A DNA stretch of 15,151 bases from UBA12151 sp964600645. GTDB lineage: Bacteria; Patescibacteriota; Minisyncoccia; Moranbacterales; UBA9337. The stretch lies in assembly GCA_964600645.1 (NCBI GenBank), contig CAZRJL010000023.1:1-15151 (forward strand), in the 5' to 3' direction. Numbering within the stretch: the first letter of the stretch is position 1; every line of letters starts with the position of its first letter. A program made the translations under genes and the position numbers. Below the pieces are notes generated by a model. It was not told the origin of the DNA. It worked only from the letters and a program-made list of their open reading frames with translations, and made no database searches. Below are positions 4,921 to 12,734 of this stretch, in pieces.

Positions 4921-6246
4921 ATGCAAACATTCGACCTCCCAAATATCAAATGCAAAAAAACAATTCTTGCTCTCGGGGCCGAATCCGCCGGAAATTTTTC
5001 AGTTTTTCGCAATGGAAAAATATATTTTTCCAAAAATTTCAACGACCTGCTTGATAAAGAAAATTTCAAAGAATACAAAAAAGAATTGAATAAATTCATA
5101 AGAGAAAACAAAGTAAAACCAGAAATAATCCTCACCGATCTTCATCCTGACTTCAAAACCACACTGCTTGGAAAAAAACTAGCAGAAAAACACAAAGCCA
5201 ATCACATCCAAATCCAACATCACATTGCCCACATTCTTTCCCAACTAGAAAAAAATATAACAATTTCCAAACAAATCCAAAATTATTTCTATGGTATCGC
5301 ATTGGATGGAACCGGATTTGGAACTGACGGAAAAATTTGGGGAGGAGAATGCTTCGCAATTTTCAATTTACAATTTCTCCGCCAAAGGCGGACCAGCCTT
5401 GGGCTGGCAATTTCCAAACAATTTTCAAATTCAAATGACAAAATTTTAAAACAGAAAATGCAAATATTAAGAATCGGGTATCTGGAAAATCAAACAATGA
5501 TTGGCGGAGAATTGGCAATAAGGGAGCCCGCAAGAATGCTAATAGCCATTCTGGCTAGAATTAAGAATGAAGAATTAAGAATTAAGAATGTTAAGGAATT
5601 TATTTACAGTTTTGTTAAAAAATATTATTCTAAAAATGAATTTGAACTTTTATACAATCAATTGCAACAAAACTTCAATTGCATCGAAACTTCCAGTTGC
5701 GGAAGAATTTTGGATGCCGTTTCCATATTACTCGGATTTGCCAAAAATCAACGAACACACAAACACGAAGCAGTCTTTCTATTGGAGTCCAATTCTTCAG
5801 TGCCATACACCGATTTGAAGCCAAAAATAATTATCAAGAAGCAAGAAATAGAAAACAAGAAACAAAAAATATTCAATAATCAATATTCAATAATCAATGA
5901 TGATGTAAAATATATCCTAGACACAACTCATCTTTTTAAATATTTAATAAAAAACATAAACAAAGATAAGAAGAGGCTTGCCGCCACCGCCCAACTATAT
6001 ATCGCGCGAGGATTGGAAGAAATAATCAGAAATTATGAATTAAGAATCAAGAATCAAGAAAAAAATTCACCCATTAAACCGCAAATTATTTTATCCGGCG
6101 GAATTTCCAATAACAAAATCATCTCACATTATTTTGAAAATAAAAAAGCCGGCATTCCCATTATAGAAACGCTGGTCATCCCTCGCGGCGATGCGGGAAT
6201 CAGCTTCGGACAAGCAATTTATTATTTATCCGACTTAGATGCCTAA
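4921..6246 (+). CDS. hypF: HypF-like carbamoyltransferase, C-terminal (Kae1-like) domain only
   Basis: HypF makes carbamoyl-AMP and passes the carbamoyl group to HypE for the cyanide ligands of [NiFe] hydrogenase. This 441-aa protein matches only its C-terminal half: ILALGAE (15-21), TDLHPD (72-77), QHHIAH (99-104, metal-binding histidines), LDGTGFGTDGKIWGGE (128-143), AIREPARM (199-206), TSSCGR (257-262), LSGG (391-394) and RGDAGISFGQ (422-431). The N-terminal acylphosphatase, zinc-finger and YrdC domains of the roughly 750-aa family are absent, and nothing upstream encodes them. Between WGGE and REP there are 57 residues where about 30 are usual; the excess coincides with repeat-like DNA at 5362-5454. 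The family block YEGQ is replaced by HKHE (280-283). Divergence from the hydrogenase unit supports a maturation role. Partial loss of function remains possible. Confidence 0.85.
   Translation: MQTFDLPNIKCKKTILALGAESAGNFSVFRNGKIYFSKNFNDLLDKENFKEYKKELNKFIRENKVKPEIILTDLHPDFKTTLLGKKLAEKHKANHIQIQHHIAHILSQLEKNITISKQIQNYFYGIALDGTGFGTDGKIWGGECFAIFNLQFLRQRRTSLGLAISKQFSNSNDKILKQKMQILRIGYLENQTMIGGELAIREPARMLIAILARIKNEELRIKNVKEFIYSFVKKYYSKNEFELLYNQLQQNFNCIETSSCGRILDAVSILLGFAKNQRTHKHEAVFLLESNSSVPYTDLKPKIIIKKQEIENKKQKIFNNQYSIINDDVKYILDTTHLFKYLIKNINKDKKRLAATAQLYIARGLEEIIRNYELRIKNQEKNSPIKPQIILSGGISNNKIISHYFENKKAGIPIIETLVIPRGDAGISFGQAIYYLSDLDA
5378..5407 (+). repeat. Two back-to-back perfect hairpins inside the hypF-like gene
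   Basis: TCCGCC-AAA-GGCGGA (5378-5392) is followed at once by CCAGCC-TTG-GGCTGG (5393-5407), both perfect 6-bp stems. They are flanked by CAATTT on both sides and by low-complexity 'CAATTTTCAAATTCAAATG' sequence. They encode the residues RQRRTSLGLA, which fall where HypF homologues are expected to have no sequence. This looks like an intergenic-type repeat inserted in frame. Confidence 0.6.
5557..5590 (+). repeat. GAATTAA/GAAT short repeat run in the hypF-like gene
   Basis: GAATTAA occurs three times (5558, 5572, 5579) interleaved with GAATG, encoding RIKNEELRIKN. A related run occurs at 6036-6060, encoding YELRIKNQE. Such AATTAAGAAT runs are typical of non-coding spacers in AT-rich genomes. 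Confidence 0.5.
5871..5898 (+). repeat. Perfect 14-bp tandem duplication in the hypF-like gene
   Basis: ATTCAATAATCAAT is present twice head to tail (5871-5884, 5885-5898), following an A-rich AAGAA/AACAA run. Fourteen is not a multiple of three, so the two copies are read in different frames. The overall frame stays open, giving the peptide FNNQYSIIND. Confidence 0.8.
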
Positions 6247-6280
6247 GCAACTCAAATATCAGCCTTTCAAATTCAATACA

Positions 6281-7903
6281 TCAATCGATTCTTTGTTCGC
6301 TTGACGTTCCGAAAATTTTTATCCAAATAGATTTCTTGAAATCATAAAATTCTTCAATTCCGAAATAATAACAACTGATAAGAAAAACGACGACTCCGAC
6401 AGATCCGGAAATAACAATCTGAGACAAAACCTCCGCCAACGTATCCAAGGAAATAAAATTTCCCAAATAATACCTTGCCAATTGAATGGCTGCCCCGGCT
6501 GCCAGTGAGGAAAATCCGATCTTAAAAAAAGAAGAAATAATTTTTCTGTCATCCAAATATCCGACTTTTTTTCGAAGAACAAAAATCAACAAGAGCATAT
6601 TCAAAATTCCGGAAACAGAGAAAGCAATAGCCAAACTCATTATCTGAAAATCTCCTATTAATAAAATCACTAGCAAAATATTCACCGCCTCGCTTATTAA
6701 TGCGGCATAAAAAGGAATTTTTGTGTCGCAAATCGAATAAAAAGATCTTGCTAAAAGCGGAATCAGGCTTTGCGCAAAAAGACTGATCGATAAAATTCCC
6801 AATACATTCAAAGTTTTTACCGTATCTTCCCAATCAAATTGACCACCACCCAAAATTGCCCGCACAATTTCCGCTCGCAAAACAAAAATGAAAACACTCA
6901 TCGGGATTACGAAAAATATTATCCGGCGAAAAGTCCGAGAAAAAATTCTCACAAACTCCTGCCGATTTTCTTTTCCAGTCGCACTGCTCAAATGCGGAAA
7001 AGCGGCAACAGCAAAAGATATTCCGAAAAGCCCCAAAGGAACGCTTTGGATATTGTTAGCGAAATTGAAAACCGCCAAACTTCCCGCCGCCAAAGTAGAC
7101 GCAAAAATTGTGATTACCAACAAATTAATCTGATTGACAGCCACCCCTAAACTTCTCGGAATCATTAATGTGAGCACCTTTCTCACATTTTTGTCGCATA
7201 TTGATTTTGCCGGAGAAAAGCTATACTTAAACCCGGCTTTCTTGGCTGCCGGATATTGAATCAGCATATGGAAAAAAGCGCCCAAAACCACCCCCCACGC
7301 CAAACCGATTGATCCCCAAAAACGCACGAAAACCAAAGCACCGAAAATGATTCCGGCATTATACATTATTGGAGCTAATGAATACACTAAAAATCTCTTA
7401 TATGAAACCAAAATACCCCCGAAAACGGCGCTAATTCCCAAAAAAAGCGGACTCAAAAACATAATCCGCGTAAAATCAACCACCTCGCCCATTTTTTCCG
7501 AAGAAAATCCGGGCGTAATAAATTTTATCGCAAAAGGAGCAAAAATAACAAACAACAAAGATATTGTCGCAATCGAAACAGCCAGCAAAGTTACCACTCC
7601 GGAAGACAAGATTATCGCTTCTTCTTTCTTCTTTCCAGCAACCAAATGCGTGAAAACCGGAATAAAAGCCGCGCTAAGAGCCCCAACAACTAAAAGATTA
7701 TATACCAAATCCGGAATACGAAAGGCCGCATAATAAACATCCAAAACGTCTCCGGCACCAAACTGAGACGCCAAAATTCTATCCCTCACCAATCCCAAAA
7801 CTCTACTGGCTATTCCTGCAATAGAAATAACCAAAGCGGCGCCCGCCACCGTTTCGACGGGACAGCCGTTCAAGATCTTACTATTGATTATTTTTTTAAT
7901 CAT
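6281..7903 (-). CDS. murJ: Lipid II flippase MurJ (MviN)
   Basis: MurJ moves the peptidoglycan precursor lipid II across the cytoplasmic membrane. The 540-aa protein is hydrophobic throughout, in keeping with the 14 helices of the family, and carries the N-terminal signature RVLGLVRDRILASQFGAG followed by YYAAFRIPD. Residues Arg34, Arg40 and Asp55 align with the essential Arg18, Arg24 and Asp39 of E. coli MurJ. In contrast, E. coli Arg52 aligns with Tyr68, and Arg270 aligns with Asn284 (FANNIQSVP for YADRLMEFP). The start is supported by AGGGGG two bases before the ATG, close but strong. It is read from its own promoter at 7960-7988 and converges on the hypF-like gene with a 34-bp gap that shows no terminator. 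Confidence 0.95.
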   Translation of the reverse strand: MIKKIINSKILNGCPVETVAGAALVISIAGIASRVLGLVRDRILASQFGAGDVLDVYYAAFRIPDLVYNLLVVGALSAAFIPVFTHLVAGKKKEEAIILSSGVVTLLAVSIATISLLFVIFAPFAIKFITPGFSSEKMGEVVDFTRIMFLSPLFLGISAVFGGILVSYKRFLVYSLAPIMYNAGIIFGALVFVRFWGSIGLAWGVVLGAFFHMLIQYPAAKKAGFKYSFSPAKSICDKNVRKVLTLMIPRSLGVAVNQINLLVITIFASTLAAGSLAVFNFANNIQSVPLGLFGISFAVAAFPHLSSATGKENRQEFVRIFSRTFRRIIFFVIPMSVFIFVLRAEIVRAILGGGQFDWEDTVKTLNVLGILSISLFAQSLIPLLARSFYSICDTKIPFYAALISEAVNILLVILLIGDFQIMSLAIAFSVSGILNMLLLIFVLRKKVGYLDDRKIISSFFKIGFSSLAAGAAIQLARYYLGNFISLDTLAEVLSQIVISGSVGVVVFLISCYYFGIEEFYDFKKSIWIKIFGTSSEQRID

Positions 7904-7959
7904 ATCCCCCTAAATTTATCGAAAATAATCCGCACCAAATCCAAAAAACTATCCAATTC

Positions 7960-7988
7960 AATATACTATACTTGCTCACATAAATCAA
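7960..7988 (-). promoter_or_regulatory. Promoter of murJ
   Basis: On the minus strand, TTGATT (7983-7988, 4 of 6) and TATATT (7960-7965, 5 of 6) are 17 bp apart. The transcript would start about 50 nt before the murJ ATG. TATAGT overlaps as an alternative -10. No terminator for the upstream DUF4012 gene was found in the same 112-bp gap. Confidence 0.5.
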
Positions 7989-8015
7989 CCAAGCAATCCG
8001 GTCTTAATATTATTT

Positions 8016-10532
8016 TCATTTTACTTTTATTTTATCGTTGATCATTACCAATCCAAAAAAATTATCAACATCCAGTTTTCCGTCTTGTTTTAGAGTTTCG
8101 TTTTCGTTTCTAGCATTTTCCGGATATTTCCATTCAATATCATATCCATCCGGATATTGAATTTGTGAAGAAAAGTCACTTCCCCGACTTCCGGATTGTT
8201 TTTGCGCCAGCAAAGAATACGAATTAACGAAATTATTTTGAAAATCCAACCGGAAGGGTAATTTATATTTCAATCTAACAACTATACTTTCTTGCGGACT
8301 TACATATGTCCAAAAGGCAAAAACTGTTTTTCCCGCATCTTGATATGCCCTGACTCCGTTTTCCTGATCGATAATCATATTGTCTTCTTCTTTTTTTACA
8401 TCGGAATCTTCTTTAAATTTTAATATACCGTAATCTAATGGCGATTGATTAAATTCCACTGTTTGCCCGTCAATCTCCAACAGTTGAGAGTCGACTGGAA
8501 CATAAACGCGCATATAATTACTGTTCACTTTATTCCACCACTCATATTGACTATTTCCTCCATTGTGTTTTCTGATTATTTCCACTGTATCAATAATTGA
8601 ACCGTCTGCTTGAATTTCCGCTTTATGTTCAATTTTTTCATCAACCACCCCATCAGTTTTATATCCGTTAATATTAGTGTTAATCACACTCAAATAATCT
8701 CCTTGGGTTTGCAAAACTTCTCCTGACCATCCTCTTTGGGAAATCATATTTTGCAAATCTTCATTTCGAGAATAAAGAAGAATATGTTTTTCCTCCAAAG
8801 ATTGCACTAAAATTTCCAAAGCTCCCAAGATAACCCTCGGATCAGTTGAATCCGTCAGGCGCTTCAAAATTATCGGCGCCAAATCGGAGAGAATTTTTTT
8901 CGGCTTATTCTCATTTTTATTGTAATCAATCTCCACTTCAAACTGCGTTTTCTCGACAAAATTATCACTCGTCAAAACAGTTTCATATTCCGGCATTTCA
9001 ACCGGACCCACGAGCGCCAACAATTTTTCCGCAGTAGCCGGAGTAAGAGTAATAACTCCGTCAACTGTCGGTCCACCAGTTTTTTCATAAAACAAAATGG
9101 CTTTTTCCGCACTCACCGGAAAATTCGGAAACCAATTACTATCATGCAAACTCCACGCCGCGCTGATTTTTTGAACAGGCTTGGGTGGAACAATTTTATC
9201 CCGAAGCTGACCATCAGGATTAAAAATTCCGTCAATAAAAAAATTATTAACATTTCCATTGCTGACTTCCAGTAGCCCATAACTGCCGATAAATCCGCCT
9301 GTCGCTCTCATTTCATTATTATTTTGAAAAAGAAAAAGATATTTTCGCAAACCATTACCTCCCAATAAATCAATAAAAATATGACTGTTTTCCGACAAAA
9401 GCGCAACTGCATTTGCAAGAATAACCGCCCTGGATTTAGTTTCGACAAACTTTTCTCTCTTGTCCTCCGGTAAATCATCGATTTTGACCAAGTCGATTCT
9501 TTCCTGAGCTTTCTCCAGATCCGACATAGCCAAATTCAAATTTTCCCGAACAGCTAAAAAAATATTCAATAGAGAGGTATTTTTTAAATCTTCCGGTTTA
9601 TTCTTAAAATGATATATTTTTTCCGCCGCCAAATTCAAATTTTTTCCGGCAGATGAAAAATATTCTCCCGCTTCGACCATGTTTTTTCCGCTAGATAATT
9701 TAGACGCAAACGGCAAATATTTGGAAGCGGATATGGTTGCACTCCCCAACTCCTCCATTTCCTCGGAAGCTTGCGCAAAATTTTTTCTAGCATCTTCAAG
9801 ATTATTTATGGAAGCCTTAAAATCGTTTTTTTTCATATTCTCAACCGCTTGTATAATATTTTCATATGCTTGATCACCCGCCTCCATAGCACTACTCTTC
9901 ACTTTCATTCCCTTATCCAAAAATGACACTCCTCCGACAATTGTAATCGCCATAAACCCGCTACCAGCAAAAGCCAATAGCGATCTCTTCAAATTAAACC
10001 CAAAAGAAAGACGTGCCGGCAAAAACAAATCTCGCAAAGAAAATTTGCACTCGGTGGCATCCGAGCGATGAAAAAAATTCCTATTTTTTGTTTTTATTTT
10101 TATGCTCTTGTGTTCGCTTCTCTTCGCGTTCAATTTTTCTCCTTTCCTTGCGCTTACGCTTATTTTTTCACTTCTGCGAATTTCCGCGTTTGTTTTAATG
10201 TTATTTTCTCTTTCAACCTGAATAAAATTTAATTCATCCGGATAAACCGCCGCCGGAATTCTTCTGGCGACCAATTTTCTCTCTCCCAACACGCTACGAA
10301 AACTTTTTTTTATTTTTGTTGGCGCATCCTTTCTGCCTGTTTCAAACTGCCAAGCGCTCTCCATACCGGAAATATGAATTTTCTTTCCGGAATACGAATT
10401 TTCATTATTTTTTGGAACGCGCCTCCAATTTTTTCGCACTTTATCGATTTTTTCCCAATTCAAACTACCGCCACGCAAGGACGGACGAATATCAAACATT
10501 TGAGGAATTATATTATTTTTTTTGTTTTTCAT
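8016..10532 (-). CDS. Large DUF4012-family membrane-anchored protein
   Basis: This 838-aa protein has a long basic, probably disordered N-terminus (1-182, rich in Lys/Arg), one membrane helix at about 183-205 (LLAFAGSGFMAITIVGGVSF), an alpha-helical region (215-390), and a DUF4012 core starting near 395 with FLFQNNNEMRATGGFIGSYG and continuing SLHDSNWFPNFPVSA. The remaining ~330 residues are beta-rich and probably extracellular. With positive residues on the N-terminal side, the orientation is N-in, C-out. DUF4012 proteins are common in CPR and Actinobacteria and often sit beside glycosyltransferases. Their biochemical role is not established, and I assign none beyond a likely cell-surface one. 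AGGAG three bases before the ATG supports the start. It follows the glycosyltransferase gene by 51 bp and is probably co-transcribed with it. Confidence 0.9.
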   Translation of the reverse strand: MKNKKNNIIPQMFDIRPSLRGGSLNWEKIDKVRKNWRRVPKNNENSYSGKKIHISGMESAWQFETGRKDAPTKIKKSFRSVLGERKLVARRIPAAVYPDELNFIQVERENNIKTNAEIRRSEKISVSARKGEKLNAKRSEHKSIKIKTKNRNFFHRSDATECKFSLRDLFLPARLSFGFNLKRSLLAFAGSGFMAITIVGGVSFLDKGMKVKSSAMEAGDQAYENIIQAVENMKKNDFKASINNLEDARKNFAQASEEMEELGSATISASKYLPFASKLSSGKNMVEAGEYFSSAGKNLNLAAEKIYHFKNKPEDLKNTSLLNIFLAVRENLNLAMSDLEKAQERIDLVKIDDLPEDKREKFVETKSRAVILANAVALLSENSHIFIDLLGGNGLRKYLFLFQNNNEMRATGGFIGSYGLLEVSNGNVNNFFIDGIFNPDGQLRDKIVPPKPVQKISAAWSLHDSNWFPNFPVSAEKAILFYEKTGGPTVDGVITLTPATAEKLLALVGPVEMPEYETVLTSDNFVEKTQFEVEIDYNKNENKPKKILSDLAPIILKRLTDSTDPRVILGALEILVQSLEEKHILLYSRNEDLQNMISQRGWSGEVLQTQGDYLSVINTNINGYKTDGVVDEKIEHKAEIQADGSIIDTVEIIRKHNGGNSQYEWWNKVNSNYMRVYVPVDSQLLEIDGQTVEFNQSPLDYGILKFKEDSDVKKEEDNMIIDQENGVRAYQDAGKTVFAFWTYVSPQESIVVRLKYKLPFRLDFQNNFVNSYSLLAQKQSGSRGSDFSSQIQYPDGYDIEWKYPENARNENETLKQDGKLDVDNFFGLVMINDKIKVK

Positions 10533-10583
10533 TAACTCCTACAAAAATACAAAACTTTAATCTATAAAATTGCACTGGGTTGT

Positions 10584-11717
10584 TTATGATTTTTCATATA
10601 TTTCCAAGGTTCTTTCCGCCATTTTTTTCCAGCTGTATTTTTTTATCTGCTCATATCCATTTTTAATCAATTCAATTCTCAATTTTAAATCCGCGCAAAC
10701 AGTCCGCATCTTCTCTTTAATATCAAATTGATTTCTGCCGTCAAAAAACAGTGCGCTATTTCCAAGAATTTCTCTCATACATTTATGATCTGATGACAAA
10801 ACCGGAACACCCTTTGCCATCGCTTCAAGCGGAGGAAGTCCAAATCCTTCATACAAAGAAGGAAAAACGTACGCGTCGGATGAATAATATACTGCATCCA
10901 AATCGCAATCCGGAATAAATCCCGGAAATACTACACCGGAAATTTTTTCTCGCTTCACTTGCTCCTTTATCTTTCGATAAAAATAATCATCTTTTCCCAC
11001 TAAAACCAAATTAATTTCGGGATTTTCATGTCTCAAATGAGCAAATGCCGAAACTAATCCGTCCAAATTTTTGTGCGGATAAGCATTGCCAACATACATC
11101 AGGTACGGTTTTATTATACCATATTTTTCCAAAATTCGTTCTCTACTCTCACTTGCCAAAAAACAAAAATCTTCACAAGCCTCGTAAGTAACACAGATTT
11201 TTCCTCGCCCTTGCGGATAATGATTTTCGATATCCTTTTTTGTGAATTCAGAAACGGCAATTATTTTTTTTGCCCGCTTGATTGCTGATTTAATTGTAAG
11301 CTTGTAAGCCAAAAATTTCAGCCAATAAAACAATGGGTTGAGGGTTGTTCCGCGAATTGTCGGAAAATGCACCAAAATTAAATCATGAATAGTTATTATA
11401 AATTTTCTTCGATACAAAAGTGGAACGTTAAAATGAGGAAAATGAACCAAATCCAGATTATATTTTCTCAATAGAAGGGGCATATTAATTTGTTCGGAAA
11501 AAGTGTACCATCGGTAATCTGCCAAGACTTTGTGGAAATTTTCTTTTTTCGGTTGGTACTCATTGAAATTTTCTTTTTTGAGAAACACAAAATACTGAAC
11601 ATCTTCCGATCCAGTGGCGGGTATTTTTTCCAAATTTTCGATCAATTTCTGCGTGTATCTTCCGAGTCCCTTGCCAACAGACCCGAAAAACCGCGCATCA
11701 ATTCCAATCCTCTTCAT
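10584..11717 (-). CDS. GT4-family glycosyltransferase
   Basis: This is a GT-B fold, retaining glycosyltransferase that moves a sugar from a nucleotide donor to a surface glycan, lipid or protein acceptor. The 377-aa protein starts MKRIGIDARFFG, followed by the glycine-rich GKGLGRYT loop. A linker leads to the C-terminal domain beginning LMYVGNAYPHKNL (205-217). The donor-binding motif is YEGFGLPPLE, with Glu289 and Glu297 in the E-x7-E arrangement of GT4 enzymes. Neither donor nor acceptor can be told from sequence; mannosyl- and rhamnosyltransferases of this type look alike. It is the first gene of a unit with the DUF4012 gene, suggesting surface glycan assembly. The ATG lies only six bases after the predicted -10 box, so the mRNA may be leaderless, although GAGGG just before the ATG could also act as a ribosome binding site. 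Confidence 0.92.
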   Translation of the reverse strand: MKRIGIDARFFGSVGKGLGRYTQKLIENLEKIPATGSEDVQYFVFLKKENFNEYQPKKENFHKVLADYRWYTFSEQINMPLLLRKYNLDLVHFPHFNVPLLYRRKFIITIHDLILVHFPTIRGTTLNPLFYWLKFLAYKLTIKSAIKRAKKIIAVSEFTKKDIENHYPQGRGKICVTYEACEDFCFLASESRERILEKYGIIKPYLMYVGNAYPHKNLDGLVSAFAHLRHENPEINLVLVGKDDYFYRKIKEQVKREKISGVVFPGFIPDCDLDAVYYSSDAYVFPSLYEGFGLPPLEAMAKGVPVLSSDHKCMREILGNSALFFDGRNQFDIKEKMRTVCADLKLRIELIKNGYEQIKKYSWKKMAERTLEIYEKS

Positions 11718-11723
11718 ACCCTC

Positions 11724-11752
11724 ATTCTACACCATTTTCCCAATATTTTGAA
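11724..11752 (-). promoter_or_regulatory. Promoter of the glycosyltransferase-DUF4012 unit
   Basis: On the minus strand, TTCAAA (11747-11752, 4 of 6) and TAGAAT (11724-11729, 5 of 6) are 17 bp apart, right after the trxB terminator. The same TAGAAT -10 occurs in the exonuclease promoter. Only six bases separate it from the ATG. Confidence 0.5.
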
Positions 11753-11754
11753 AT

Positions 11755-11792
11755 AAAAAAACAGACATCGCTCCGATTTGGGGCAATGCCTG
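11755..11792 (-). terminator. Rho-independent terminator after trxB
   Basis: On the minus strand, CAGGCATTGC pairs with GCGATGTCTG over 10 bp (two G-U pairs) around an 11-nt loop, and a run of seven T follows. A smaller hairpin, CCTGC-AAAA-GCAGG, overlaps its upstream arm (11789-11802). It lies between the trxB stop and the glycosyltransferase promoter and separates the two units. Confidence 0.85.
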
Positions 11793-11814
11793 CTTTTGCA
11801 GGAATTTTCATTTA

Positions 11815-12729
11815 TTATTTTTTCAAGTATTTTGAAATACTTGACGCGGCGATGGCTCCTTCGGCGGCGGCAGTGACAATTTGTTTGAACTTGTCCGATC
11901 CGGTTGTGATATCTCCAGCCGCCCAAATTCCTTTTTCACTTGTCCTGCCGTCCGATTCTATCTTGATATGTCCGTCTTCATCCAAATCGATATTCAAATT
12001 TTCCACCAAATTTACATTCGGCTCCAGCCCGATTTCCACAAAAACCCCGTCGATTTTCAAAACGTCGCTGTTTTCAAAAGGATTGTCCAAAATAATTTCT
12101 TTCACTTTTTCATCTCCTTTTATTTCCTTAATATTCGTATTATATAAAATTTCTATTTTTTCATTATTCAACACGGATTGAACCCAAAAATCTTCCGCGC
12201 GCAATTTATCTTTTCGATAAATCAAAAAAACTTTTTCCGCTATCGACGCCAAATGCAAAGCTGCACTGGCGGCGCTATCGCTTCCGCCAACAACCGCCAC
12301 TTTTCTTCCACGATAAAAAAAACCATCACACGTAGCGCAATAAGAAACTCCTTTGCCGGAAAAATTTTTCTCTCCCGGAATGCCCAGATGACGATGTCGG
12401 GTTCCCATCGCCAGAAGAACTGTTTTGGCTTCCGTTTTTTCTCCATTTTTCAAAAACAAAACAAGAACGTCTTCCTTTTTTTCTATCTCATCCACTTCGG
12501 TATTTTTTATTTCCACCTGCAAGGATTTGACGTGCTCAATGGCTTTTTGTGCAAATTCAAAACCGCTGATCTTTTGCGTCCCCAGCCAATTGCCAATTTC
12601 ATGAGTTTCCGTAACCAGACCACCGGAAACACCTCCGATAACAATATTTTTCAAACCATAACGAGACGCATACACAGACGCGGAAAGTCCCGCCGGACCA
12701 GCCCCAATAATCGCCAAATCATATCGCAT
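11815..12729 (-). CDS. trxB: Thioredoxin reductase-like flavoprotein
   Basis: This FAD enzyme normally passes electrons from NADPH to thioredoxin. The 304-aa protein shows the FAD-binding GAGPAG (9-14), the redox pair CATCDG (Cys131, Cys134) between FAD and nucleotide domains, the nucleotide-binding GGSDSA (148-153), and the C-terminal FAD motif IWAAGDITTG. The region that recognises the 2'-phosphate of NADPH, usually HRRxxxR, reads YRKDKLR (171-177), so the nucleotide preference may be altered. Length fits low-molecular-weight TrxB (about 300-320 aa). It starts five bases after the murD stop, with GAGAGA serving as a weak ribosome binding site that overlaps the end of murD, so the two are co-transcribed. 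No thioredoxin gene is in the window; the electron acceptor could be another small redox protein. Confidence 0.92.
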   Translation of the reverse strand: MRYDLAIIGAGPAGLSASVYASRYGLKNIVIGGVSGGLVTETHEIGNWLGTQKISGFEFAQKAIEHVKSLQVEIKNTEVDEIEKKEDVLVLFLKNGEKTEAKTVLLAMGTRHRHLGIPGEKNFSGKGVSYCATCDGFFYRGRKVAVVGGSDSAASAALHLASIAEKVFLIYRKDKLRAEDFWVQSVLNNEKIEILYNTNIKEIKGDEKVKEIILDNPFENSDVLKIDGVFVEIGLEPNVNLVENLNIDLDEDGHIKIESDGRTSEKGIWAAGDITTGSDKFKQIVTAAAEGAIAASSISKYLKK

Positions 12730-12734
12730 AGTAT

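Noticed and set aside
5557..5898. A CRISPR-like array inside the hypF-like gene
   Set aside because: The repeat units are only 7-14 bp, tandem or irregular, and no regular unique spacers separate them.
4921..6246. The hypF-like gene as a pseudogene
   Set aside because: Despite repeats and a missing first half, one frame stays open through 441 codons and the metal, nucleotide and C-terminal motifs are all retained in order. Decay remains possible but is not shown.
7347..7733. A 128-codon plus-strand open frame
   Set aside because: It is entirely antisense to the well-supported murJ gene and shows no family pattern.
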